Origin: Leptolyngbya sp. SIO4C5
GTDB lineage: Bacteria; Cyanobacteriota; Cyanobacteriia; Phormidesmidales; Phormidesmidaceae
Length of the DNA: 8,098 nucleotides
Assembly: GCA_010671965.1 (NCBI GenBank)
Contig: JAAHIC010000166.1
Coordinates: 1-8,098 of the forward strand
Direction of reading: 5' to 3'
Shown here: in pieces, positions 1 through 6,146 of the stretch
Layout of the letters: each line of letters begins with the position of its first letter
How positions within the stretch are numbered: position 1 is the stretch's first letter
The notes under the pieces: generated by a model
Told to the model about the DNA's origin: nothing
The model's database searches: none
The model's input: only the letters and a program-made list of their open reading frames with translations
Made by a program: the position numbers and the translations under genes

Positions 1-583
1 TCAGCTGCAGGCTACGGACGTTGCGCTGATGCTCGGAGGTGCTGTCTTCGCTGACTAGGCAGTGACCATAGAGGTAAGGATAGCGTTTGATCAGCGTTCC
101 CAAGGGGCGGGAGCCAGCCTGGTGAGTAAACTCAGGCTTTTCGCTGACTACGCGCGATAGCCGCTTTAGGGTAATGAACTGCTCAGTCTCTTTAAACTGA
201 CTGACTAACTCTCGTAGGCATCGCGCCGTTCGCGCCCTAGAAATTTCAGAAACCGAGCGGGTCGGCCCCGTCTCAAATAAAGCAACCAGTTCTGGAATAG
301 CAGCCTGCATGTGGCGGCTGGTCTGCCAGCGATTAATCAAAATATGGCAGCAGCGATTAAGAATGTAGCGAAAGTATTCTTCAACCCGTTTAGAAGACAC
401 CAGAGTATCGAGAGTCAGCAAGATATCGCGTTCGGGATAGCCAGCAGCTTCAATAAAAAGCAGCCGAAAGCGCTCAACTAGCTGCTCAGGTGAGTTCGAT
501 TCAACCTGGTGAAGCAGGTGATCGTACAGCCGCTGTTCTTCTGGGCTAGTAAACCTATTACTGTAGCTGACTGAACTATTCAC
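1..583 (-). CDS. Conserved cyanobacterial hypothetical protein, N-terminal part (runs off left edge)
   Basis: Reading the minus strand from a GTG at 583-581, one frame stays open to the window edge, giving 194 complete codons and no stop. An in-frame TGA lies seven codons upstream of the GTG, with no other usual start codon between them, so GTG is the likely start; a clear Shine-Dalgarno is missing. The protein begins MNSSVSYSNRFTSPEEQRLY. Other recognisable stretches are a Cys-Cys segment (YILNRCCHILINRW), an Arg/Ser-rich middle with a basic patch (SRARTARCLREL), and GTLIKRYPYLYGHCL near the edge. It looks soluble and mostly helical, with no signal peptide or membrane segment. From memory it resembles a protein family conserved across cyanobacteria without an assigned function; I cannot name a domain. 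It is transcribed divergently from murF across a 478-bp gap. The coding call is firm because the frame is long and its composition is protein-like; function is unknown. Confidence 0.8.
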   Translation of the reverse strand, partial: MNSSVSYSNRFTSPEEQRLYDHLLHQVESNSPEQLVERFRLLFIEAAGYPERDILLTLDTLVSSKRVEEYFRYILNRCCHILINRWQTSRHMQAAIPELVALFETGPTRSVSEISRARTARCLRELVSQFKETEQFITLKRLSRVVSEKPEFTHQAGSRPLGTLIKRYPYLYGHCLVSEDSTSEHQRNVRSLQL

Positions 584-1061
584 AGATTTCGATTCAAAGC
601 CTCATAGTGCCAGAACAACCTTAAAAGCCGGATGTAAAGCTAGATTTCGACCTATCATGCCATATTCCAGCTCCACAGCCCATTTCATTAAAAGCTGTGC
701 GTGCAACTCAAAGCGTTGCTTTTTATACCAAATTTGTCTTGCATCTATAGATCAACTTTACTGCGAGCCAGTTCTGAGTGCAGGCTATGTAAGGGAATTT
801 TCATTGAAGATTGAGTAAAGATTTTTTAGCCTACTTAGGTGATCAGAGCAAAACAACAGGGACAGATAGGATCGAGGGGCATTTGAAGACTAGTTCTAGA
901 GCGAAAACAGATTGGGAGCCTAACGCTACTAGCCGTATCTACATCTATTGAACCCAAAAATGCTAGCCAAGTTCCTATGGGCCAGCTAGCTTCTCTGAAA
1001 ATAGGGGCAAAGACGCGACTCCTGATTTAATGGGAGTTATCGTTGCAAAAGCTATGGAATC
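584..1061. other. Divergent intergenic region upstream of the left-edge gene and murF
   Basis: This is 478 bp without a convincing gene, AT-richer than the flanking genes and without HIP1 sites. On the minus strand a possible extended -10 element (TGG followed by TATAAA, complement of 722-730) could serve the left-edge gene, leaving a leader of roughly 130 nt. That leader would begin with overlapping small dyads: GCAAC/GTTGC at 703-707 and 715-719, AAAGC/GCTTT at 710-714 and 718-722, and an outer AAAAGC/GCTTTT pair from 690. Two copies of GCTAGC at 962-967 and 985-990 and a weak ACTCC/GGAGT dyad at about 1018-1037 lie ahead of murF. No good sigma-70-like promoter for murF stands out. A 53-codon frame at 657-818 is judged chance. 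Confidence 0.6.
722..730 (-). promoter_or_regulatory. Possible extended -10 promoter for the left-edge gene
   Basis: The minus strand reads TGG then TATAAA, matching the extended -10 pattern TGn-TATAAT with one mismatch in the hexamer. No good -35 lies 16-18 bp upstream, which extended -10 promoters can tolerate. It would start transcription near 714, about 130 nt ahead of the GTG at 583. It is a motif match only. Confidence 0.3.
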
Positions 1062-2429
1062 ATGGGTGATCAGATCAACTTAGCCGAGATAGCAGCGGCG
1101 ATCGGCGCAGCGAGGAATCAGGCGATCGCCAATTCAGAGTTATCCGTTACCGCCATTGAAACCGACACCCGCCAGCTCACACCCGGCGCTTTGTTTTTGG
1201 CTCTGAGTGGAGAGCACTTTGACGGGCATCGGTTTGTGCCAGAGGCGATCGCAGCGGGGGCGGTGGCAGCGGTTGTGAATCAGGCAGCCTCCGTCAGCGA
1301 TGACTATCCCTTACTACGAGTCGCAGATACGCTAACCGCCTACCAGCAGCTAGGGCACTGGTGGCGGCAAAGAGCCTCAGCCCCAATTATTGCGATTACC
1401 GGATCGGTAGGTAAGACCACGACGAAAGAACTGATTGCGGCGGCTCTGGCAACCCAGGGATCAGTCCTGAAGACCCAGGCTAACTACAACAACGAAATTG
1501 GCGTCCCGAAAACTTTGCTGTCCCTACAGCCCGACCATCAGTTTGGCGTGATTGAAATGGGAATGCGGGCAGCCGGAGAAATTGCGCTGCTCAGCCGCAT
1601 TGCTCGCCCAGACGTGGCGGTGATTACCAATGTCGGAACGGCCCACATTGGCCGCTTGGGGTCAGAACAGGCGATCGCGGCGGCCAAGTGTGAGCTGTTG
1701 GCAGAGATGCCGACGACGAGCATAGCCGTCCTCAATGCCGATAACGAACGGTTGATCAAGACCGCCGCTACGGTCTGGACGGGGCGGCAAATTACCTACG
1801 GCCTGACACAGGGAAATCTGCAAGGGCGGCTGGTAGATTCTGGCACTTTGGAAGTCGAGGGCGTGCAGTTGCCTCTACCCCTGCCGGGTGAACACAATGC
1901 CCTCAACTATTTGGCCGCGATCGCGGTAATGCAGGCACTAGAGCTAGACTGGCGCGTTTTGACCCAGGGAATCACCGTAGAGCTGCCGGCTGGGCGATCG
2001 CGTCGCCGTCAAATTGCAGCAGATATCTGGCTGTTGGATGAAACCTACAACGCCGGGGTGGAATCGATGACGGCGGCGCTGCACCTGCTGGCCCAAACTC
2101 CCGGTCAGCGCCATATTGCGGTACTGGGCACGATGAAAGAACTAGGAGAGCGATCGCCAGATTTTCACTATCAGGTAGGGCAGGTCGTGCAGCGGCTGCA
2201 GCTAGATCATCTGTTCATTCTGGCCGATCCGGCGGAGGCAGCCGCCCTGGCCAGGGGAGCCGATCCAGTTCCACACGAAAAATTTGACAGTCATGGGGCT
2301 TTGGCGCAGCGGCTGCAGGATTTTATCAAACCGGGCGATCGCCTCCTGCTCAAAGCTTCTCGGTCAGTGGCCCTAGACCGGGTGGTCGATCAGCTAGCAA
2401 ACTCTCAGGCAATCCCTTCAATAGAATAA
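1062..2429 (+). CDS. murF: UDP-N-acetylmuramoyl-tripeptide--D-alanyl-D-alanine ligase
   Basis: MurF joins D-Ala-D-Ala to the UDP-MurNAc-tripeptide with ATP, the last cytoplasmic step in making the peptidoglycan pentapeptide precursor. The 455-residue product has the usual three-domain Mur ligase length. The N-terminal substrate domain (about 1-105) carries a TDTR motif at 35-38. The central ATPase domain has the P-loop TGSVGKTTTK (113-122), the IEMG segment with Glu165, TNVGTAH (189-195), NADN (225-228) and PGEHN (275-279). The C-terminal domain has DETYNA (326-331), VLGTMKELGE (354-363) and LLKASRSVALD (429-439). The last motif and DETYNA point to MurF rather than MurE, MurC or MurD. ATG 1062 is the first good start in frame; an ATG at 1054 is out of frame and an in-frame TGA lies at 1023-1025. 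There is no strong Shine-Dalgarno. Seven HIP1 octamers fall inside the gene. The JAMM peptidase gene follows after 60 bp. Confidence 0.97.
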   Translation: MGDQINLAEIAAAIGAARNQAIANSELSVTAIETDTRQLTPGALFLALSGEHFDGHRFVPEAIAAGAVAAVVNQAASVSDDYPLLRVADTLTAYQQLGHWWRQRASAPIIAITGSVGKTTTKELIAAALATQGSVLKTQANYNNEIGVPKTLLSLQPDHQFGVIEMGMRAAGEIALLSRIARPDVAVITNVGTAHIGRLGSEQAIAAAKCELLAEMPTTSIAVLNADNERLIKTAATVWTGRQITYGLTQGNLQGRLVDSGTLEVEGVQLPLPLPGEHNALNYLAAIAVMQALELDWRVLTQGITVELPAGRSRRRQIAADIWLLDETYNAGVESMTAALHLLAQTPGQRHIAVLGTMKELGERSPDFHYQVGQVVQRLQLDHLFILADPAEAAALARGADPVPHEKFDSHGALAQRLQDFIKPGDRLLLKASRSVALDRVVDQLANSQAIPSIE

Positions 2430-2489
2430 GCCTGTGAACTACAATAGAGAGTCTGAATCAACGTTGAGAGCGCTGCCCCTCATTGCCCT

Positions 2490-2996
2490 GTGACCTTAAC
2501 CCTGCTGCCGGAACAGCTTGACCATATCCGCCATCATGCCGAGCGCACTTACCCAGAAGAATGCTGCGGGCTGCTGCTGGGGCACGTGCATTTGGGCGAG
2601 ACTTCGCGGCGACAGGGGGTAGAAGTGATTCCGCTTGAGAATACCTGGGATGCCGAGGTCGAGGCCGATTTGGCTACGGTTAGCCACCCGTCTCAAGCTT
2701 TAGATCGCCGTCGTCGCTACTGGATTGATCCCCGCGACTTGCTCACCGCTCAGCGTCAGGCCCGCGATCGCGGCCTAAACATCATCGGCATCTATCACTC
2801 TCACCCAGACCATCCGGCAGAGCCTTCTGAATGCGATCGCCAGCTAGCCTGGGCTGAGTACTCCTATGTGATTGTGTCAGTTTGTCAGGGGCGATCGCAG
2901 GATTGGCAAAGCTGGAGCCTAGACGATCGGCACCAGTTTCAACCTGAAGCGATCGAAATCGCTGCCGCGCTGCCGCTTTCTCCCTCAACGTTGTAG
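2490..2996 (+). CDS. JAMM/M67 (Mov34/MPN) zinc metallopeptidase, Mec-like
   Basis: This 168-residue protein is a stand-alone bacterial JAMM domain. The metal site is complete: catalytic Glu24 in YPEECCG, and HSHPDHPAEPSECD at 103-116, giving the zinc ligands His103, His105 and Asp116 plus Ser113. Family members hydrolyse isopeptide or peptide bonds C-terminal to ubiquitin-like folds; the closest characterised bacterial relative by gene context is Mec, which releases cysteine from the carrier CysO. No signal peptide is present, so it should act in the cytoplasm. It starts with GTG; an in-frame TGA at 2454-2456 and the lack of other starts favour this choice, although no Shine-Dalgarno is evident. 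A possible -10 (TACAAT, 2440-2445) would allow a promoter separate from murF. The MoeB-rhodanese gene lies 64 bp downstream on the same strand, fitting a shared sulfur-carrier role. The substrate is inferred, not shown. Confidence 0.93.
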   Translation: MTLTLLPEQLDHIRHHAERTYPEECCGLLLGHVHLGETSRRQGVEVIPLENTWDAEVEADLATVSHPSQALDRRRRYWIDPRDLLTAQRQARDRGLNIIGIYHSHPDHPAEPSECDRQLAWAEYSYVIVSVCQGRSQDWQSWSLDDRHQFQPEAIEIAAALPLSPSTL

Positions 2997-3060
2997 CCCT
3001 GTCCTAGTTATTCTGCTCTCACTCCGATTGTTTTACTGCTCACTTCCTGCGTAGACTGCT

Positions 3061-4233
3061 ATGCTCAATCCCAACCTGGATGATATTCAACTGACAAAGG
3101 ATGATTACGAGCGCTATTCGCGTCACATCATCCTGCCCGAAGTCGGCCTCGACGGCCAGAAAAAGCTTAAGGCTGCCAGCGTCCTGTGCATCGGTACAGG
3201 CGGTTTAGGATCGCCCCTACTGCTCTATCTAGCCGCTGCCGGTATTGGCCGCATTGGTATTGTGGATTTCGATGTAGTCGATCACTCAAATCTGCAGCGC
3301 CAAATTATTCACGGCACCTCCTGGGTTGGCAAGCCCAAGATTGAATCTGCTAAAAGTCGCATTTTAGAGATCAATCCTAGCTGCCAGGTAGATCTCTATG
3401 AGACGCGCCTCAGTTCCGAAAACGCACTGGACATTGTGCGGGACTATGACGTGGTGGTTGACGGCACCGATAATTTTCCGACTCGCTACCTGGTCAATGA
3501 TGCCTGTGTCCTGCTAGACAAGCCTAACGTCTACGGCTCAATCTTCCGGTTTGAAGGGCAGGCTACCGTCTTCAATTACGAAGGTGGCCCCAACTACCGC
3601 GATCTCTATCCCGAACCGCCGCCGCCGGGGCTGGTTCCCTCCTGTGCTGAGGGCGGTGTTCTGGGGGTACTGTGCGGCATTATCGGCACCATCCAGGCTA
3701 CGGAGACGGTGAAAATCATCCTGGGCGCGGGGGACACCCTCAGCGGTCGTCTGCTGCTTTATAACGCTTTAGATATGACTTTCCGCCAGCTCAAGCTGCG
3801 GCCCAATCCGGAGCGGCCCGTGATTGAAAAGCTGATTGATTACGAACAGTTTTGCGGTATTCCTCAGGCCCAGGCAGAAGCGGCTCAGCAGCAGGCCGAG
3901 CTGGCAGAAATGTCGGTGCGTGAACTGAAAGAGCTGCTAGATGGGCAGGCAAACGACTATTTATTAGTGGATGTGCGTAATCCCAATGAATACGAAATTG
4001 CCAATATTCCAGGCGCAGTACTCGTACCGCTGCCCGACATTGAGAACGGCACCGGAGTCGAGAAAATTAAGGGAATGCTCAACGGCCATCGTCTGATTGC
4101 CCACTGCAAAATGGGGGGTCGCTCTGCCAAGGCGCTGGGCATTTTGAAGCAGGCGGGCATTGAAGGCACTAACGTCAAGGGTGGTATTACTGCCTGGAGC
4201 CGAGAAGTGGATTCTTCTGTACCGGAATACTAA
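3061..4233 (+). CDS. moeB: MoeB/ThiF-type adenylyltransferase fused to a rhodanese domain (MoeZ/MOCS3-like)
   Basis: This 390-residue E1-like enzyme should adenylate the C-terminal glycine of a small ubiquitin-like sulfur carrier (MoaD, ThiS or CysO type) and pass sulfur to it as a thiocarboxylate. Residues about 15-250 form the ThiF/MoeB domain: the RHIILPEVG start (21-29), the nucleotide loop GTGGLGS (45-51), D-x-x-D-H-S-N-L-Q-R-Q (71-81), DGTDNFPTRY (134-143) and the cysteine of SCAEGGVLG (Cys195). Residues about 283-388 form a rhodanese domain with VDVRNPNEYE and active-site loop CKMGGRS, Cys349. The paired cysteines that hold structural zinc in E. coli MoeB and human MOCS3 are absent: one pair aligns with NYRD (178-181), and only Cys265 remains of the other. 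An in-frame TAG at 3052-3054 leaves ATG 3061 as the start; no Shine-Dalgarno is seen. It follows the JAMM gene by 64 bp and ends before a strong terminator. Unlike murF, the gene contains no HIP1 site. Confidence 0.95.
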   Translation: MLNPNLDDIQLTKDDYERYSRHIILPEVGLDGQKKLKAASVLCIGTGGLGSPLLLYLAAAGIGRIGIVDFDVVDHSNLQRQIIHGTSWVGKPKIESAKSRILEINPSCQVDLYETRLSSENALDIVRDYDVVVDGTDNFPTRYLVNDACVLLDKPNVYGSIFRFEGQATVFNYEGGPNYRDLYPEPPPPGLVPSCAEGGVLGVLCGIIGTIQATETVKIILGAGDTLSGRLLLYNALDMTFRQLKLRPNPERPVIEKLIDYEQFCGIPQAQAEAAQQQAELAEMSVRELKELLDGQANDYLLVDVRNPNEYEIANIPGAVLVPLPDIENGTGVEKIKGMLNGHRLIAHCKMGGRSAKALGILKQAGIEGTNVKGGITAWSREVDSSVPEY

Positions 4234-4273
4234 GGGCTTGTAGTTGTCAACCTAACTCAAACTTTGCCTTCAT

Positions 4274-4313
4274 CAAAGCAAGGGGATGCGCGTCATTTCC
4301 TTGCTTTGTTTTT
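4274..4313 (+). terminator. Rho-independent terminator after moeB
   Basis: CAAAGCAAGG (4274-4283) pairs perfectly with CCTTGCTTTG (4299-4308), and the inner bases GGATG/CATTT extend the stem to 15 bp (two G-U pairs) around a five-base loop at 4289-4293. Five T residues follow at 4309-4313. It sits 40 bp after the moeB stop and serves plus-strand transcription; no T-run follows on the other strand. Confidence 0.9.
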
Positions 4314-4423
4314 CGTTAAAGGCATGACAATTCTGCGATAACGTGTCATTAATGAAGCGGCATCGGTAACGGTGGTCAGGCTCTACCTGAAACACCCGAC
4401 GGCCCTAGATTTACAGAATGCGT

Positions 4424-4458
4424 TATTACAGGTACACATCAATCTATATTACAAGTAC
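4424..4458 (+). repeat. Pair of 12-bp direct repeats, possible regulator site
   Basis: TATTACAGGTAC (4424-4435) recurs as TATTACAAGTAC (4447-4458), 11 of 12 identical with starts 23 bp apart, about two helical turns. A third partial copy, TTACAG, is at 4411-4416. The second copy overlaps the possible -10 TATATT. It could bind a tandem-site regulator, but a pair of this quality is only marginally better than chance. Confidence 0.3.
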
Positions 4459-4470
4459 CGTAGTCGTAGA

Positions 4471-4485
4471 GTGGGCAATGCCCAC
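4471..4485. repeat. Short palindromic hairpin, possible dispersed repeat copy
   Basis: GTGGGCAATGCCCAC forms a perfect six-base-pair GC-rich stem with the loop AAT; the flanking A-T and a G-T pair extend it slightly. From memory, palindromes with the core GTGGGCA-TGCCCAC are scattered between genes in several cyanobacteria, so this may be a reduced copy of such an element. It has no T-run on either side, so it is not an intrinsic terminator. It lies between the moeB terminator and the secreted-protein gene, 57 bp before the start codon. Confidence 0.55.
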
Positions 4486-4541
4486 TTCTCCTGATTTAGC
4501 GTCATTTCACCCCGTTCGGTCGGGTTTGAGGAGTTGTCATC

Positions 4542-5135
4542 ATGAAATATTTAGGACACAGTCTTTTTCTAGCCTTAGGCTTGGGTCTAGCAGCAGCCCT
4601 GCCAAGCCGGGCACTGCCAGGGCAAACCGTAACCGAGGTCGCTGCTTGGATTCAGGCTAACCCAACCCTCAGACCCGGCCCCGGAGAGCGGCTGCTGGTG
4701 AACCGGGTCGATACTCCAGCCCAGCGTTTTACCTTTCAGGCTTCCATCTTTCCGCCCGGCAACTTGCGCTCTGGAATCAACCCGCGCCAAATCCGGGCCG
4801 AGCGCACCGCCATCTTTGACATGATTAATGGCGTTAGCTTCGATCGGCTAGAAGAATCGCTGCGAGTGATCTACGGCAGCGATATTTTCGCGGACTATCA
4901 GCGATCGCAGCCCATATACGTCTACCCCACCGCCGATGCTCCCATCAGCAACAATCCCAACCTACTGATTCAAGGAGAACTGCGGGAGGGCGATCGCTAT
5001 GCCTACTGGATAGAAATTACCAGCGATGCCAGCGGCAACGTCGATTCAGGAGAAATTAGCGTTCTGCTGAAAGAAGATATTCCAGGGCTGCTGGCCATGC
5101 TGCAGACCTCCGCAGCGCTGCCTAAGCCAGAGTAG
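4542..5135 (+). CDS. Conserved secreted/periplasmic protein of unknown function
   Basis: The 197-residue product starts with a typical Sec signal peptide: Lys2, a hydrophobic core at 8-20, and a likely cleavage after SRA (Ala24), so the mature protein begins LPGQTV. The mature part (about 173 residues) has no cysteine and no further membrane segment, and should sit in the periplasm or lumen. Recognisable stretches are VAAWIQANPTLRPGPGE (33-49), DTPAQRFTFQASIFPPG (57-73), and FDMINGVSFDRLEESLRVIYG (92-112) followed by DIFADYQRSQPIYVYP. The pattern matches, as far as I remember, a conserved cyanobacterial hypothetical family; no enzymatic motif is visible. ATG 4542 is supported by GAGGAG at 4528-4533 with eight bases of spacing and by the signal peptide that follows directly. 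The racemase-family gene begins 13 bp after its stop, suggesting one transcript. Confidence 0.9.
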   Translation: MKYLGHSLFLALGLGLAAALPSRALPGQTVTEVAAWIQANPTLRPGPGERLLVNRVDTPAQRFTFQASIFPPGNLRSGINPRQIRAERTAIFDMINGVSFDRLEESLRVIYGSDIFADYQRSQPIYVYPTADAPISNNPNLLIQGELREGDRYAYWIEITSDASGNVDSGEISVLLKEDIPGLLAMLQTSAALPKPE

Positions 5136-5137
5136 CT

Positions 5138-5141
5138 GAGG
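5138..5141 (+). promoter_or_regulatory. Ribosome-binding site favouring the ATG at 5149
   Basis: GAGG lies seven bases before ATG 5149. The internal in-frame ATG at 5167, which would give the N-terminus more usual for the family (MQIKIINGNT), has no comparable signal upstream. The site therefore favours the longer product with six extra residues. Confidence 0.55.
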
Positions 5142-5148
5142 CGGGGCA

Positions 5149-5907
5149 ATGGCAGGCGATCGCCTCATGCAAATCAAGATTATCAATGGCAACACTTCTG
5201 AGGCGATGACGCGGGGGATTGATCAGGTCGCCCAGGCTATTTGCTCATCCCAGACGACGCTGGTGACGGTCCAGCCCCGCACTGGCCCTAGCTCCATTGA
5301 GAGCTACTACGATGAATACTTGGCAATCCCCGGCATCCTGGAGCAGATCATTTTAGATCAAGAAGCCGACGCTTTCATCTTGGCCTGCTGGGGCGATCCG
5401 GGCATTGAAGCGGCCCGCGAAATTACCCGGCGACCCGTTGTGGGCATTGCCGAAGCCAGCCTTTATGTGGCGAACATGCTGGCAGCCAAGTGGAGCGTGG
5501 TGACCACACTGCACCGCGTCCGAGACATGGTAGAAAAAACGATTGCTAAAACAGGGCTAAGTCAGCGCTGCGCTTCGGTACGGACAACGCCGCTGGCTGT
5601 GCTAGAAACGGAGAGCCGTCGGGAGGCTACCCTAGAGGCGCTAATTACGGCCAGTCAAGCAGCGATCGCCGTCGACGGAGCTGAAGCCATTTGTCTAGGC
5701 TGCGCTGGCATGAGCGGTCTAGATGCAGCTTTGGAAGCAGAGCTAGGCGTTCCTGTGATAGATGCGGTTGCCGCCGCCGTCTGTCTGGCCGAATCGCTGG
5801 TAGCGCTGAAAAAGCACACCAGCAAGCAGCTTACCTATCGTCCACCAGAAATCAAGCTAATAGCTGGCTATCCGGGCTGGATGCAGCCTTCTGAACTCAG
5901 AGATTAG
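5149..5907 (+). CDS. Asp/Glu/hydantoin racemase family protein
   Basis: The 252-residue protein belongs to the Asp/Glu/hydantoin racemase superfamily, cofactor-independent enzymes that move a proton between two cysteines. Both are present: Cys80 in ACWGDPG and Cys185 in LGCAGM, dividing the chain into the expected two similar halves. The N-terminal motif is INGNT (12-16), where hydantoin racemases usually have NPNT. The combination ACxGDPG plus LGCAGM is closest to hydantoin/allantoin racemases, less like glutamate racemase (MurI) or aspartate racemase; the true substrate is unknown. It has no signal peptide and should be cytoplasmic. GAGG at 5138-5141 supports ATG 5149; ATG 5167 is the alternative. 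It follows the secreted-protein gene by 13 bp, so they are probably co-transcribed. Its TAG stop (5905-5907) overlaps the stop of the convergent secG. No hydantoinase or transporter gene is nearby to hint at a substrate. Confidence 0.9.
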   Translation: MAGDRLMQIKIINGNTSEAMTRGIDQVAQAICSSQTTLVTVQPRTGPSSIESYYDEYLAIPGILEQIILDQEADAFILACWGDPGIEAAREITRRPVVGIAEASLYVANMLAAKWSVVTTLHRVRDMVEKTIAKTGLSQRCASVRTTPLAVLETESRREATLEALITASQAAIAVDGAEAICLGCAGMSGLDAALEAELGVPVIDAVAAAVCLAESLVALKKHTSKQLTYRPPEIKLIAGYPGWMQPSELRD

Positions 5908-6146
5908 CCAACAGATGTGTCTAGCCAACCTGCGCTCAGAATCACCGTCAGCCCCATAAAGAGAACGGTTAGGGTCCAAGTGACGCGGTTGAGGGTGGTT
6001 TCAGCGCTTTTAGTGCTGGTGAAAAGCTGGGCCTGTCCGCCCAAAGCCCCCAAACCGTCGCCTTTAGGACTGTGGAGCAAAACCAGCACAATCAGCCCTA
6101 GCGCCGAAACTGCCCAAACAATCTGCAAAAGTGATGTAATTTGCAT
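5904..6146 (-). CDS. secG: Preprotein translocase subunit SecG
   Basis: SecG is the small helper subunit of the SecYEG channel and aids SecA-driven protein export. The 80-residue product has the family form: a first membrane helix at about 6-24, the conserved cytoplasmic loop HSPKGDGLGALGGQAQLFTSTKSAE (25-49) rich in glycine, and a second helix at about 57-73 with a short tail. The length is normal for a cyanobacterial SecG. The start is ATG 6146-6144; the Shine-Dalgarno upstream is weak. It lies 131 bp downstream of gpmI on the same strand, an order I recall from other cyanobacteria, so the two may share a transcript. Its TAA stop overlaps the TAG of the convergent racemase gene. Confidence 0.95.
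   Translation of the reverse strand: MQITSLLQIVWAVSALGLIVLVLLHSPKGDGLGALGGQAQLFTSTKSAETTLNRVTWTLTVLFMGLTVILSAGWLDTSVG

Larger units (their letters stand above)
4314..4541. other. Intergenic region upstream of the secreted-protein gene
   Basis: With the terminator before it, the gene-free stretch from the moeB stop (4234-4541) is 308 bp. It contains an ATGACA/TGTCAT dyad (4324-4329, 4344-4349; weak, could be chance), a 12-bp direct repeat pair (4424-4435, 4447-4458), a TATATT possible -10 at 4445-4450 without a good -35, the perfect hairpin at 4471-4485, a small CCCG/CGGG hairpin (4511-4514, 4521-4524), and a good ribosome-binding site GAGGAG at 4528-4533. Since the terminator isolates it from moeB, the promoter for the next two genes should lie here. 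Confidence 0.6.

Noticed and set aside
657..818. 53-codon plus-strand frame starting MPYSSSTAHF in the divergent spacer
   Set aside because: It has no ribosome-binding site, an odd cysteine-rich composition unlike a recognisable protein, and it crosses the small hairpins and the opposite-strand promoter candidate; a frame this length is expected by chance.
2458..2993. TCAACGTTG present on both sides of the JAMM coding region (2458-2466 and 2985-2993), suggesting insertion-site repeats
   Set aside because: The second copy lies inside the JAMM coding end, the motif is palindromic, and a repeated 9-mer is expected many times in 8 kb. There are no transposase genes or terminal repeats.
2490..4233. 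CBASS or Bil-type antiviral ubiquitin-like system (E1 + JAMM)
   Set aside because: Those systems also carry an E2-like protein and a cGAS-like synthase or a ubiquitin-like modifier, none of which is here. The E1 is a MoeB type with a rhodanese domain, which indicates sulfur transfer, and the neighbours are housekeeping genes.
4324..4349. ATGACA-N14-TGTCAT dyad after the moeB terminator, as an operator
   Set aside because: Six-base dyads at this spacing occur dozens of times by chance in a window this size, and nothing else supports it.
4418..4660. 80-codon plus-strand frame overlapping the start of the secreted-protein gene
   Set aside because: It runs through the palindrome and the real gene's ribosome-binding site and signal peptide in another frame. 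It has Ser/Arg-rich out-of-frame composition and no recognisable domain.
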